The notes: generated from the letters alone by a model not told the origin. A DNA stretch of 64,000 bases from Candidatus Accumulibacter aalborgensis (GCF_900089955.1 NZ_FLQX01000145.1:35378-99377), one strand, 5' to 3'. Shown: positions 39,136 through 49,070, counted from the stretch's first letter. Numbers and translations: made by a program.

Positions 39136-40519
39136 GCGATCTTGGTCGGTCCGCTTCGAAGGCCACGCGCGCTGCTTCTGCCGCAGCCGGTCCGGCCGGT
39201 GCCGCCAGATCGCGAGCGCTCATCCCGCTGACCGACGATTCGAGCGCCCGCCGCATCCGCTCGATAATCTCGTCAACCGGCGGCGGCGCCGGCAAGCGAT
39301 CGGGCGAAAGGAAACGCTCTTCGCCGGCGAAACGCACGGTATCGAGCACCTGCATCACCGAGATCAGCGAAGGGTCGCGCGCCAGCAGGTAGAGCGGCGG
39401 ATCGTCGGTGCTCTGCACGAGTAGCTGCCGACGTTCCAGCGCCTCGAGCACGGTCTGCAGGACATGCGTCGGCATGCCCAGCAGGCGGGTGAGCTCGACA
39501 AGCGACGGCATCCGCTCGCCGGCCATGAATCTGCCGACAACCAGGCTCATCATCGACAGCGCAAGGCGCTCGCGCATTCGGTTGCTCAACCGCGGTTCGC
39601 CGCCGCTGACGTACAGATACTCCGGATGCTGGACGTAGAAGGCGACACTCGCGCCGAACAGCAGAATCAGCCAGCTCAGGTAGAGCCAGATCATGAACAG
39701 GATCAGAATCGCCAGGCTCGAGTAGATCGCCGCGTACTGGTTTGACGACGCGACGAAAACCGCAAACCCCCAGCCGGCGGTCTGCCAGGCAACGCCGCCG
39801 GCGATACCGCCGACCAGCGCAGGGATGAAGCGTACCCGCGCGTTGGGAATGAACACGTAAACGAAGGTGAAAGCGGCGATAATCAGCAAGTAAGGGGTCA
39901 GGCTGCTGATCGTCGTCATTGCCTGGCCCAGGACGTCGATCTCCAGCAGCCCACGTACCGTCTCGATGCTCATCACCGTCGCGGTGATGCCCAGCGCCGC
40001 GAAGACCAGGATCGGCCCGACCAGTAGCACGCTCAGATAGCGGCTGAAGCGATCGGCGAGACGCCGCGGACGCTGAATGTGCCAGATGAAGTTCAGCGAC
40101 TCCTCGATCTTCTGCATCAGCGAGATCGCGGTATACAGCAGCAGCGCCAGGCCGACTGCGCCGAGCACGCCGACGTTCATCCGCTGGATGAATTCCGTTA
40201 TGTTCTGGGCGACTTCCACACCCTTTTCGCCCAGCGGTTCGAGAAACCTCAGCAGCATCGGCTGAATCTGGTTGTGCACACCGAAGGCCTTCAGCACCGA
40301 GAAGCTCAAGGCCAACAGCGGCACGATCGACAGCAAGGTGGTATACACCAGGCTCATCGCGCGCAGGGTCAACTGGCCGTCGACCAGGTCGCGTACCAGA
40401 ATCAGCACGGTCTGCACGACCCGCACGCCGCGCATTCGCCATGACGGTAAAGACGCCGCCGGCGAACCCCAGACGACGCTCTCGATACGACTCAGCAGGC
40501 CCGGCGCGCGGGGCTTCAC
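39092..40519 (-). CDS. YihY/BrkB family inner-membrane protein
   Basis: 475 aa. N-terminal ~300 residues hold six membrane segments typical of the YihY (former 'RNase BN') family, with [12 protein letters not shown] and [19 protein letters not shown]. The C-terminal ~150 residues are soluble with a winged-helix-like stretch ([20 protein letters not shown]). It is not a ribonuclease, despite the old name; role unknown. The last ~15 residues are encoded by sequence complementary to the end of queC, so the C-terminus may be an extension created by a lost stop. Overlaps the start side of the next gene upstream (DUF748) by four bases. Confidence 0.9.
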   Translation of the reverse strand: MKPRAPGLLSRIESVVWGSPAASLPSWRMRGVRVVQTVLILVRDLVDGQLTLRAMSLVYTTLLSIVPLLALSFSVLKAFGVHNQIQPMLLRFLEPLGEKGVEVAQNITEFIQRMNVGVLGAVGLALLLYTAISLMQKIEESLNFIWHIQRPRRLADRFSRYLSVLLVGPILVFAALGITATVMSIETVRGLLEIDVLGQAMTTISSLTPYLLIIAAFTFVYVFIPNARVRFIPALVGGIAGGVAWQTAGWGFAVFVASSNQYAAIYSSLAILILFMIWLYLSWLILLFGASVAFYVQHPEYLYVSGGEPRLSNRMRERLALSMMSLVVGRFMAGERMPSLVELTRLLGMPTHVLQTVLEALERRQLLVQSTDDPPLYLLARDPSLISVMQVLDTVRFAGEERFLSPDRLPAPPPVDEIIERMRRALESSVSGMSARDLAAPAGPAAAEAARVAFEADRPRSLKRCSALDRRGRRR

Positions 40520-43500
40520 TTGGCCACCTCGAGTTGCAACAACAGGGTCACCGACTGGTCGTTGGCAGCGCTCGCCTGGCGAGTCTCGCCGAGCACCACC
40601 CGCGCAGCGGCTAGCCCGCCGACGGTCGTCAGTTCGCCGACGATCGCTTCGCCGCGTCGGGACGCGAGTTGCGCCAGGGTCTTGTCCGAAATCGTCTGCT
40701 CGCCGATCAGCCGATCGAGGAGCTGCTGGTAGAACGCCGGTGGCGGACTCGGCTGCTGCGCAGCGGCTGGCGATCCCGCCGCAGACTGCACGGCTGCAGC
40801 GAGCGCGCGGCGCTTCAGCGCCGCGAGTACTTCGGGCGCGTAACGGTCGCTGAACGCCGCTTCGATCGCGCGCTGAGCGCGTGGGTTGGCCGGGTCGATA
40901 GGACCCGGATCCTCGCCCGCCGAAAGTTCGATTCCCATCCTCGCGACGAGGTCGCTGCGCACCGCCCGCGACTTCAGCGCAGCCGCGTCTTCCACGGCAG
41001 CGTAGGTCGGCGGCACGACCAGCGTCAGCATTTTCCGCTCGTTCATCGCGCGCGCGACCGCCGCCAGTTTCTGGCGCTCGGGTGGACCGAGCAGGTCGCT
41101 GCCCGGCTCGAAGTCGATGCTGTCGAGTTGCTTGTCACCACCACCGAACAGTGCGCCCAGAGCCCTGAACGGTGCCGTAACGATGCTACCGAGGAGTTTG
41201 CCAAGCGCCTTGCCGATCACCGCCCCGTAATCGAATTGCGGGTTGTTCAAATCACCGCTGACCGGCAGTCCGATGTCGATCACCCCCTCGGAGTCGGTCA
41301 GGATGGCGATTGCCAGTTCGAGTGGCAGATCGGTGGCATCAGGACCAGCTACCTTTTCGCCGAGTTCGACGTGTTTCAGGACGATCTTGTTCTGGCCACG
41401 CAACTTGCCGTCCTTGACCTTGTACTGCAAATCCAGCGACAGGCGTCCGCCGGTGATCCGGTAGCCGGCGAACTTGATCGAGTACGGCGACAGCGAGCTC
41501 ATCGCGACGTTGCGGAAGGTCATCTCGATGTCGGTCAGCTTCTCAGGGCGAAAAACGCTGAGCTGGCCGCGAATTTTCGCCGATCCGTACTTGTCGACGC
41601 GCGCGTCGAGCTGCACTTTCGCGCTCCGCTCGGGGTCCGTTCCCAGACCGGTGATCACGCCTTTCAAGTCGTGCATCCGGGCTGCGAACTGCGGTCGCAG
41701 GCTCAGGTCGGCAAACTCGACCTCGCCGCCGGAAATCCCCAGGCGCGCGACGGTTACCGGGAACGGATCGGGCGCGCTCACCGGCGGCTGCGCGGACTGG
41801 CCATCGGCCGCTGCCGCAGCGCCGTTCTGCGCGGCCTGCTGCTCGCCGGCAGCCGCTCGATCGTCGCCCTTCGGCCGCTTCTTGAGCACATCGGTCAGAT
41901 TCACCGAACGATCCTCGGCAATGATCAAACGCCCCGACGGCCGTATGGCCCGGAGTTCGCCGATGTCCAGTCTATTTGGCTCGACGGTCAGCAACACGTC
42001 GCCGGCTGCCAGCGACTCCCAGCCCAGGAAGGGTCGCTTCGCGTCAACCTCGTCGAGCTGCAGGTGGTCGACCGCGAAACTGCCCTGGTAGGCGAGATTG
42101 GCGCCGGCACCGGCCCGGTCGCCGTAGCGCAGACGCCCGGCGCTGGACACCGTTCCAGAGGTCAGCGTCAACTCGGCGAATTCCGCGAGGTAGGGCTGTA
42201 GCGGCGCCAGCGCAATGCCGGTCAGTTTGAGCTTGAGGTCCGCCATGCCGTTGTCGGTGCGCACGCTGCCACTGGCCTCGATGCCGCCGCCGCTGGCAAC
42301 TTTCGCCTTCAAGTCGACCTGCATCGGAGAGCTGACGCCGGTCTCGAAGCCGGCGACGCGGGCGTGGATTTGCTCGAACCCGACCACCAACTGCGGCGAC
42401 GCGCGTCTATCGTCGAAGCCGAGTGCAAAGCTGTCGACTTCGACCGACTTCACGGCAAGCTGCCACGCCGCGCCCGCCGGCGCCGGCGTCTCCGACAGCG
42501 TCGGCAAAGCGTCCGGGGTAGCGTCAGGCGCTGCGGCAACCGCTGCCGCCGCAGCGCCGCGCGTCAGCACCAGGCCGTTGAACCGTCCCTCGGTATCGAG
42601 CCAGGTCTGCGCCCTACCGTCGGCGAACGCGAGCTTGTCGGCGGTGGCCACTCGATCGTGCAGACTGAACGTACCGCCGCTCAGCGTTCCGCTGCCCAGA
42701 TGCAGCATTTCGGTGGCGTCGGCGGGACTGCGCAAGACCGCGTCCGAAAGTGACGCGCTCAGGCCGTCGCCGCGCAGATCGAGCGGACCGTCGGGAACAG
42801 CGAGCAGCACCGAGCTAGCGCCAAAACTTGCCGCCGCGAACTGCGCGATCTCCGATGAGGCGCCCTGAGCGACGACGCCGACTGCCTTCATCTGTAACGC
42901 GGCATGATCGAAGCGCGCGTCGAACGATGGCGAAGCGGCGCCGACAAACCTGGCGGAGGAAGCAGACAGCGCGCCGGCTTCGAAGGAGACATCCTGCGCT
43001 GCCAGGCGATCCGTTCCCCGGGCAACGGCCAACTTCGCGAGCGATAGCCGCAGAGCGCTGCCCGCGACGCTGAGTCGCCGATCGGCCTGCGTCAAGGTGA
43101 ACTTCTCGCTGCGGATCGCTGCGCTGTGCAGATCCAGCGCGTCCGCCGCTCGCTTCATCTGCAGTCCGCCAAGCCTGCTGCTCGGCTGGTCGACGAGCAG
43201 CTCGACGCCGGCCGCTCCCGACTGCAGCAACAGGCGCTGGCCTGCCAGCGACAGGTCGCGAAGTTGCGCGCTTTGTCCGGAGCCGGCCAGCAAGACACCG
43301 GTGGCCGAAATCGTCGGCTCGTCGATCGTCCCGGCGAACGACTCGTTGGCGACGATCAGCACGCGGCCGGCCTCGAGCGCAGCGCCGGCCAGGCCGAGCG
43401 AATCGGTTCCCTGGCGCAGCCGCCCAGTGGTGATTGAAAGCTTCGGCTGCGCGAACTCCAAACGCGTTCCAGCGGCGCCGAACTCGCCGGTCAACGATAG

Positions 43501-44748
43501 GTGCAGCCCAATCGCGTCGACCGACGCCGCCAGCCCCCGCGCCGGGCCGGTCAGAGCGAAGGCGATCGCCGAGATTTCGGCACTGGCCAGCGAGAATCGC
43601 CACGGGGCCGTCGCGCCGATCGCCGGCGACTTGTCCACCGGCGCTACCGGTGCGACGGTGGCCACCGCGTCCGTGGTCGTTGCGCTAGCCGTAGCCGCCG
43701 ATTTGTCCGGCGGTGCTGCCGATGTGCGCGCCAGCGTCGCCCAGTCGATTCTGCCCTGCTCGTCCACCGCCACGCCAATGCTTCCCTTCGCCAGGCGAAG
43801 GGTGGCGAAACTGCTTTCCCGGCTCCCCAGGTCGACACGTCCCTGCTGCAGCGACAGCGTCTCGACCGCGAGCAGCGGCGAGCTGGCGCCGGCCGCGCTG
43901 AGCGAGAGCGATGAGACGTCGAGGCCCAGGTCGTCCACGCTTCCCGTGAGGACACCGCGGCGGTCGACGGCGATGTCGAAGTTGCCAGCCAAAGTGACTT
44001 TCCCGGCAGGCGCATCGAGCGACAGGAGGCGCGCCAGGCTCCTGGCCAGCGTCTTCACCTCGAGGCCGAGCAGCGTCAACCGCCCCTTGAAGGCCAGCGG
44101 ATTCAGCGCCAGTTGGCCGCTCGTTTCGAGCGCCTCGCCGGCCCCCGTGCGTGCCGATAGCTGGTAGCTTGCCGCGTCTTCGGGCAAACTGGAAAGGTTG
44201 TCGATGACCATCCGCAGTGGCTCGACATGAGTCACCAGCGGCTCGTCTAGCAGTTCGTCCACGTACTCGATGCGGCCGTCGGTCAAGGTAACGCGCTGCA
44301 CAATAAAGGGCGGCAAGGCCTCATCGTCCGCCGCTGGCTGGCTGGCGAGCAGACGTTCGAGCAGCGCGGCGAAGTTGTGCCGGCCTTCCGGGTCGAGGGT
44401 GACGCGCAGCAGCGGCGCCTCAATGCTTATATCGGCGAAGGTCCACGCTCGGTCGATGATGCTGCGTAGCTCGAAGTCGACCAGCAGCCGCTTGAAACCC
44501 AGCATCGGAGCGCCTTGGCGATCGGTCAACGCCAAATCGTCGACCTCGAACCTGAAGGTCAATGGGTTGAAGCGGACTTCGCCGACGCTGATCGGATAAC
44601 CAAGTTGTGCGGGGACCTTTTTCTCGACCTGCCACTTGACGATTGCCGGTAGCGCGACGAAACCCCCGACCAGATAGAGCGCGAACAGCACCACCGCACT
44701 TATCACCGGCACACTGGACAGAATCATTAGCAAGCGTTTGGGCATCAT
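40516..44748 (-). CDS. DUF748/AsmA-like envelope protein
   Basis: 1410 aa from ATG 44748 (an ATG directly next to it and a further upstream frame to 44844 are possible). One N-terminal membrane anchor (LLMILSSVPVISAVVLFALY), then a very long periplasmic beta-rich region with repeated AsmA-like segments (for example LRFRL-type strands: VGEVRFNPLTFRFEVDDLAL). C-terminal DUF748 hallmarks SLDLQYKVKDGKLRGQNKIV and FGALFGGGDKQLDSIDFEPG. AsmA/TamB-like proteins bridge the envelope and affect lipid transport; a similar role is inferred. First gene of a two-gene unit with yihY. Confidence 0.88.
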   Translation of the reverse strand: MMPKRLLMILSSVPVISAVVLFALYLVGGFVALPAIVKWQVEKKVPAQLGYPISVGEVRFNPLTFRFEVDDLALTDRQGAPMLGFKRLLVDFELRSIIDRAWTFADISIEAPLLRVTLDPEGRHNFAALLERLLASQPAADDEALPPFIVQRVTLTDGRIEYVDELLDEPLVTHVEPLRMVIDNLSSLPEDAASYQLSARTGAGEALETSGQLALNPLAFKGRLTLLGLEVKTLARSLARLLSLDAPAGKVTLAGNFDIAVDRRGVLTGSVDDLGLDVSSLSLSAAGASSPLLAVETLSLQQGRVDLGSRESSFATLRLAKGSIGVAVDEQGRIDWATLARTSAAPPDKSAATASATTTDAVATVAPVAPVDKSPAIGATAPWRFSLASAEISAIAFALTGPARGLAASVDAIGLHLSLTGEFGAAGTRLEFAQPKLSITTGRLRQGTDSLGLAGAALEAGRVLIVANESFAGTIDEPTISATGVLLAGSGQSAQLRDLSLAGQRLLLQSGAAGVELLVDQPSSRLGGLQMKRAADALDLHSAAIRSEKFTLTQADRRLSVAGSALRLSLAKLAVARGTDRLAAQDVSFEAGALSASSARFVGAASPSFDARFDHAALQMKAVGVVAQGASSEIAQFAAASFGASSVLLAVPDGPLDLRGDGLSASLSDAVLRSPADATEMLHLGSGTLSGGTFSLHDRVATADKLAFADGRAQTWLDTEGRFNGLVLTRGAAAAAVAAAPDATPDALPTLSETPAPAGAAWQLAVKSVEVDSFALGFDDRRASPQLVVGFEQIHARVAGFETGVSSPMQVDLKAKVASGGGIEASGSVRTDNGMADLKLKLTGIALAPLQPYLAEFAELTLTSGTVSSAGRLRYGDRAGAGANLAYQGSFAVDHLQLDEVDAKRPFLGWESLAAGDVLLTVEPNRLDIGELRAIRPSGRLIIAEDRSVNLTDVLKKRPKGDDRAAAGEQQAAQNGAAAAADGQSAQPPVSAPDPFPVTVARLGISGGEVEFADLSLRPQFAARMHDLKGVITGLGTDPERSAKVQLDARVDKYGSAKIRGQLSVFRPEKLTDIEMTFRNVAMSSLSPYSIKFAGYRITGGRLSLDLQYKVKDGKLRGQNKIVLKHVELGEKVAGPDATDLPLELAIAILTDSEGVIDIGLPVSGDLNNPQFDYGAVIGKALGKLLGSIVTAPFRALGALFGGGDKQLDSIDFEPGSDLLGPPERQKLAAVARAMNERKMLTLVVPPTYAAVEDAAALKSRAVRSDLVARMGIELSAGEDPGPIDPANPRAQRAIEAAFSDRYAPEVLAALKRRALAAAVQSAAGSPAAAQQPSPPPAFYQQLLDRLIGEQTISDKTLAQLASRRGEAIVGELTTVGGLAAARVVLGETRQASAANDQSVTLLLQLEVAK

Positions 44749-44944
44749 CGGGGCTTTCACGGCACGGGCAACGGCTCGGCCTTGTCGAAGGACAGATGCA
44801 GAGCATTGGTGCCTGGCGAAGGATCGGAAACCCAGCGCTGTCAACGAGAGTATATGAGGCCCTATCAGAGGCCGTCAATCTGGAATCTGGTTCCTGGGCC
44901 CACTAAAGAAAGTCATCCGAATCCTGCTCCGCTCAGTGCCTGTA

Positions 44945-45016
44945 GATTCGTGCCGGCTGCGCCGCTCCGCCTTTACCGCCGCCGGCCTCGCCGACCCGAC
45001 GAGCTACACCGCCTGA
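44945..45016 (+). pseudogene. Detached 3' end of queC
   Basis: In frame, these bases encode [18 protein letters not shown] and then TSYTA-stop, against the queC ending [23 protein letters not shown]. Most differences at DNA level are at third positions, and similarity continues about 12 bases past the stop. The rest of queC is absent. It lies between the divergent-facing DUF748 gene and the CorC-like gene, 49 bases from the latter's stop. Confidence 0.85.
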
Positions 45017-45064
45017 ACAATCTCGGTCGAAGTTCCCAGCACAGCAACTCGCTGAAGGCCCTTC

Positions 45065-46357
45065 TCAAGCGTGAACCCGGTTCGCGATGAGAACCTTGTC
45101 CACGCGATTCCCGTCCATGTCGACTACTTCGAAGCGCAGATCGGCCAGCTCGAAGTAATCGGCCGGTACGGGAATGCGACCAAGCACGTACATGATGAAC
45201 CCCCCGAGGGTATTGAAGGCGTTCTCGTCTTCGCCGGGTAACTCGGCATTGATCTTGAGAACGGTCTTCAGATGTTCCATGGCGACGCTTCCGTCCACCA
45301 GCCACGAGCCATCTTCGCGAACCACGACATCCTGTTGCTCGGGAGCACCCCAGCTCGGCAGATCGCCGACGATCGACGTCAGCACATCGGAGAGAGTGAC
45401 CAGACCGTGCAGCTCGCCATATTCGTCGACCATCAGCGCGCATTGCTGGCGGGCCCGCCGGAAGGTCTCGAGCAATTGCGTCGTCGTGACGCTGGCCGGC
45501 ACATAGAGTGGCGGCCTGACATGGGGCTCGATCGACAGTGGCTCGCCGGCCAGCGCGCCCTTGAGCAAGTCGCTGGTACGCAGGACGCCAACGATCTGCT
45601 CAAGACCGCCGCGGCAGACGACGATGCGCTTGTATGGACTGTCGGCAAGGCAACTCCGAATCGCTTCGTCGGTCTCGTTCAGATCGAGCAGGTAGATGTC
45701 CTTGCGATGGGTCATGATCGCGCCGATGCGCTGCTCGTCCAGCCGCAGAACGTTGGCAACGATGGCCTGCTCGCTGGCGTGGAATACGCCGGCGTCGGCG
45801 CCCTCGCCCATCAGGACCTTGATCTCGTCGTCGGTCACCGAGGACTCCTGCGCGCGTCCAGCGCCCAGCAGATGCACGAGCAGGTTTGACGACGACGCGA
45901 GCAGCCACACCAGCGGGCGCATCAGTCGCGCGAGGAGGTTCATCGGCGGCGCGATCAGCGAGGCAACGCGCTCCGGTGCCAGCAGCCCAAGACGCTTGGG
46001 CACCAGTTCGCCGACGACCACCGAGAAGTAGGTCAACACGGCGACGACCAGCGCCAGTGCGATGCCGCTCGCGTGCGGCGCGAGCGGCGGAAAAGCGGCC
46101 AGCCATTCGGCCAACGGAATGGCCAGTGCGGCCTCGCCGATGGCACCGCTGAGGATGCCCACCGTGGTGATGCCGACCTGGACGGTAGCCAGGAGGACCG
46201 AAGGCTGGTGGCTGAGGGCGAGCGCCGAACGTGCGCCGGGATGGCCGTCGTCAGCCAGAGTCCGCAGGCGCGACTGCCGCGAGGAAACGACGGCGATTTC
46301 CGCCATGGCGAGAACGCCGTTGAGGAGGACCAGAAGAAGGAGTAAAGCGATATCCAT
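45065..46357 (-). CDS. DUF21/CBS/CorC_HlyC family membrane protein
   Basis: 430 aa from ATG 46357. DUF21 membrane domain (about 1-190; starts MDIALLLLLVLLNGVLAMAE), a CBS pair (about 205-325; includes IMTHRKDIYLLDLNE and MVDEYGELHGLVTLSD) and a C-terminal CorC_HlyC domain (RIPVPADYFELADLRFEVVD). The family is linked to magnesium/cobalt efflux; old 'hemolysin' names are misleading. Inner membrane. TTG 15 bases upstream is in frame but less likely than the ATG, which has AGAGG just before it. The aroD gene is 22 bases upstream on the same strand. Confidence 0.9.
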   Translation of the reverse strand: MDIALLLLLVLLNGVLAMAEIAVVSSRQSRLRTLADDGHPGARSALALSHQPSVLLATVQVGITTVGILSGAIGEAALAIPLAEWLAAFPPLAPHASGIALALVVAVLTYFSVVVGELVPKRLGLLAPERVASLIAPPMNLLARLMRPLVWLLASSSNLLVHLLGAGRAQESSVTDDEIKVLMGEGADAGVFHASEQAIVANVLRLDEQRIGAIMTHRKDIYLLDLNETDEAIRSCLADSPYKRIVVCRGGLEQIVGVLRTSDLLKGALAGEPLSIEPHVRPPLYVPASVTTTQLLETFRRARQQCALMVDEYGELHGLVTLSDVLTSIVGDLPSWGAPEQQDVVVREDGSWLVDGSVAMEHLKTVLKINAELPGEDENAFNTLGGFIMYVLGRIPVPADYFELADLRFEVVDMDGNRVDKVLIANRVHA

Positions 46358-46379
46358 TGTTCCTCTTGCCAAGGCCGAA

Positions 46380-47171
46380 TCATCTAGGCGCCAGCGCCCG
46401 CTGCAGGATTTCGAGCACGGCGCGCAGATCTTCGATGGGCACCTGACCGGGGGCCGACGCCTGTTCGCCGACCGCGAAAGTCACCGACGAGCCAAACGCC
46501 CAGCCGAACAGGCGGCTCAGCGATCCATAGGGGCCCATCGACATGCTGATGATCGGCAGTCTGATCTGGCGGTTTCCTTCCAGCGTGGCCGCGAGCAGGG
46601 TCAGTACATCGTCAATGGCCCGTGGCATGGCGGCCACTTTGGCAATGTCGGCGCCGGCCCGCTCCATCGCCACAAACCTGGCGACGATGTCCGCGGCTGA
46701 CGGCGTCTGCTGGAAATCGTGGAATGAGGCAATCAACTGGATGCCAGCGCGCTGCGCGGCCTGCCGCACAGCCTGAAAATGCAAGGCATCGCTGCTCATT
46801 TCGCAGTCCACAAAATCGACACAAGAGGTCTCGCAGACGGCTTCGTAAAGCGCCAGAACCTGTTCTTCCGAAATGCCGGTTGGCTCGCCGCCCTCGCGCG
46901 TCGAGCGGCGCGTGAAAATGATCGGTACGCCGCCGGCGTTTTCCCGGAGCGCTCGCGCCAGCGCAACGACGCGCACGGTGTCGGCAATCCCGCTGAAGAA
47001 ATCGACCCGCCATTCGATCAGGTCGGGCTGCTTCGCGCAGACGGCAGCCAGCTCGCGCAGGAGCGAGCGCTCATCGATGGCCACCAGCGGGGTACAGATC
47101 AGCGGCTCCTTGCCGCCGGCAACGTTCCCGCCACCCACTTCGATCGTCTTTGTCATACGCATGCCCGGCAT
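46380..47171 (-). CDS. aroD: 3-dehydroquinate dehydratase type I
   Basis: 263 aa. Shikimate pathway; the Schiff-base Lys is K178 in IAKVAAMP and the general-base His is H151 in IASFHDFQQT. LIEWRVDFF and FTRRSTREGG are other family segments. Start ATG 47171 with GGAG nine bases upstream; ATGs at 47162 and 47156 are alternatives. Part of its 5' end is repeated at 49849-49923, where the copy is stopped after ten codons. Confidence 0.93.
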   Translation of the reverse strand: MPGMRMTKTIEVGGGNVAGGKEPLICTPLVAIDERSLLRELAAVCAKQPDLIEWRVDFFSGIADTVRVVALARALRENAGGVPIIFTRRSTREGGEPTGISEEQVLALYEAVCETSCVDFVDCEMSSDALHFQAVRQAAQRAGIQLIASFHDFQQTPSAADIVARFVAMERAGADIAKVAAMPRAIDDVLTLLAATLEGNRQIRLPIISMSMGPYGSLSRLFGWAFGSSVTFAVGEQASAPGQVPIEDLRAVLEILQRALAPR

Positions 47172-47198
47172 GTCTAGGCGCTCCAGAATTTCAGTCCT

Positions 47199-47372
47199 AC
47201 CTCAGCCACCCGCCGTCTATCCAACCCGGTATAGAGCTGGCGTGGACGAGCGATCTTCGCGGGCCATCTTCTCGAGTGCCATCGCCAGTCTGAACAGACG
47301 GCCATTTTCGAGATCCAGTTCCCCGAGCACATCCTTGCACACCTCGCGCATCAGGTCCACCCGAGGATCGAC
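47199..47372 (-). pseudogene. gltA 3'-end fragment with internal deletion
   Basis: Closely matches the gltA 3' end at 49949-50302, including the stop region and the coding segment RVDLMREVCKDVL, but lacks about 172 bases. The gap falls exactly between two GCGATCTT repeats that are present in intact gltA at 50007-50014 and 50179-50186, as expected from a deletion between short direct repeats. Beyond 47372 the match ends abruptly and unrelated sequence follows (47373-47562, no gene supported). Confidence 0.9.
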
Positions 47373-47562
47373 GCTGCCGAGCGAATTACAGCAGATCCTC
47401 GCCGCCATCGTCGAGGCCATCCGCAAGGAGTGAACGGAGGACGACAAGCACGAGGACAGGCTCTCGCCTGCCCTCGCAGATCAAGACGGAGCTGCGGTTT
47501 TTCCGCACGCGACGTGCTCGATCACGGCATCTGCGATAAAGGTTCCCCGATCGGACAGTTAA

Positions 47563-47682
47563 TGTGAAAGTCGCGTCCGCGACTCATCAACCTCCCCTCG
47601 CCCGCTCGCGGGAGAGGGGTCGGGGGTGAGGGGACGGTCATGGCTTTCATCATCTGGGGTGTCTGCAATTGCCATGACCGTT
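47563..47682 (+). repeat. Three-hairpin intergenic repeat, copy 3
   Basis: Same element as 10740-10858. The third stem reads CGGTCATGGC (47635-47644) and GCCATGACCG (47671-47680): both arms changed relative to copies 1 and 2, so the pairing is kept. The central stem has one mismatch. The right end overlaps the stop codon of the phosphoesterase gene. Confidence 0.8.
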
Positions 47683-48703
47683 AGCCAGGCCAAAGCTTAT
47701 TGCAACTCTCATGCAACTGCGAGTTGCCGGGCAGTTTTTCCGGTTGCCAGATGCCGCGGATCACCCTTGCGTTTCTGTCGCCTGGCGCCATCGGTTTGAT
47801 GTCATAGATGGTTTCAAATGTATTCAGAAGGTCGTAGTGGGTGTACAAGGCGGGCTCTTCATAGCCGGCTTTCACGTCGTCTCCGAAGAATACCGCGAAG
47901 ACCTTGTTATCTTCGTCCCAACCGTAGCGCCACCACGGCGTGTCGTTCTCGTCAAACGTGACGACAAGAAGTACATCGCGCCTGAAGTCGGGATCCCTGA
48001 TCAGCTCACTGAAATTCCTGCGCAACCATTCATCCGCTTCGCTGAGCAGTTCGGCATGCGGCCTGAAGAGCACGTCCATTGCGTCGCCATGGGCATCATT
48101 CTTCAGATTGGGAATCACCAGCGAGAAACTGGGCAGCGTCCGCGTCTTCGCTGCACGGAAGAATTCAACCGTGTCGGCGACGTGAGCGCGGCAAAAAGAG
48201 TTGTTTTCCTGCATGTACTGGAAGCTGAGTTGGGGCACATGCTTGCGGACATACTCCGTATTCTCGATCTTCGGGCTCAGGTTGCACTCGCCGATTCGCT
48301 CTTCCTTGTATTGTTCCGCGAAGACCTTCCAGTCGAGCCGGTGTTCTTCGTCTCCCAGAAAAGGACGATCGAGGGTCGCTGCAGAATCTCCATCGACGCC
48401 TTGCGTACTGCCGGAGACCAGAGCGATATAGTTGGGCTGGGAAGGATGCGCGACTGCGTAGTAGTTGCCAAGATATGCGCCAGACCCGACCAGGCAGTTC
48501 AGAAAGGGTTCAGCTCGCGCGTGATCCGGATTCGTGTTCTCAAGAATTACCAGAACCACTTTTTTGGCGTTTGGCTTCTTGAATGCAGGATACGCAGCAT
48601 ACCCGTCCGCCGCTGAGGGCGAGGGCGTACTGGTAAGGATGGTGGTTCCACAAGCAACCAGAATGAATGGCAGGCACGCAATCACGAGAAGCTTCCGTAA
48701 CAT
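47681..48703 (-). CDS. Phosphoesterase-family lipoprotein (acid phosphatase/phospholipase C-like)
   Basis: 340 aa. Lipoprotein signal with lipobox LVAC near residue 18. The mature domain resembles the phosphoesterase/AcpA superfamily: VVLVILENTNPDHA near the N-terminus, AHPSQPNYIALVSG with the nucleophile region, SLVIPNLKNDAHGDAMD and LLVVTFDENDTPWW for the metal sites. Expected to hydrolyse phosphate esters in the periplasm or outer membrane. The longer frame to 48895 is rejected since only the later ATG gives the signal peptide. Lies inside the segment bracketed by the aroD/gltA duplication. Confidence 0.85.
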   Translation of the reverse strand: MLRKLLVIACLPFILVACGTTILTSTPSPSAADGYAAYPAFKKPNAKKVVLVILENTNPDHARAEPFLNCLVGSGAYLGNYYAVAHPSQPNYIALVSGSTQGVDGDSAATLDRPFLGDEEHRLDWKVFAEQYKEERIGECNLSPKIENTEYVRKHVPQLSFQYMQENNSFCRAHVADTVEFFRAAKTRTLPSFSLVIPNLKNDAHGDAMDVLFRPHAELLSEADEWLRRNFSELIRDPDFRRDVLLVVTFDENDTPWWRYGWDEDNKVFAVFFGDDVKAGYEEPALYTHYDLLNTFETIYDIKPMAPGDRNARVIRGIWQPEKLPGNSQLHESCNKLWPG

Positions 48704-49070
48704 GGCTGTTTGCCCCCTTATGGTGAATCCGTCCGAACGAATGGCCAGGCCGGCTGCCTGTTGGCGACAAGCCGGAAACTGCCGAGACGGGCGCAGAAGG
48801 CGAAGTGAAACTCCTGCTGGACGGCGCAGGAAAAGCCTCTTGATCCCGACTGCTGGCCGCTTTGCGCGACGATTCTGGAGAGCAATAGTCGGCAAGGAAA
48901 ATCAAACCTTTTTATTCCAGACCTGGTCTTGCGGTTTTCCCAAGGACCGCGAGTCACTGATGCCATGCTCGTCTGCCGGCGGCACGCTCAGCTCGCCCGG
49001 CGAGGTGCAAAGTTACGATCTCGCCCGGGGGGGGGCTGGCTGCAATAATGCGGCTCACCGTGAGATCTGT
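48704..49070. other. Intergenic region without a supported gene
   Basis: About 365 bases between the divergent phosphoesterase and antitoxin genes. Open frames here lack ribosome-binding sites or recognisable sequence. It contains a run of nine G residues around 49027-49035. Promoters for both flanking genes must lie here. Confidence 0.4.

Noticed and set aside
40669..42201. Long plus-strand frame opposite the DUF748 gene
   Set aside because: Shadow; composition follows the antisense of the DUF748 protein. Likewise 43097-44167.
47373..47433. Possible gene end on the plus strand (…ELQQILAAIVEAIRKE-stop)
   Set aside because: Helical and plausible, but the frame upstream runs through the antisense of aroD and the gltA fragment, so nothing supports a gene.
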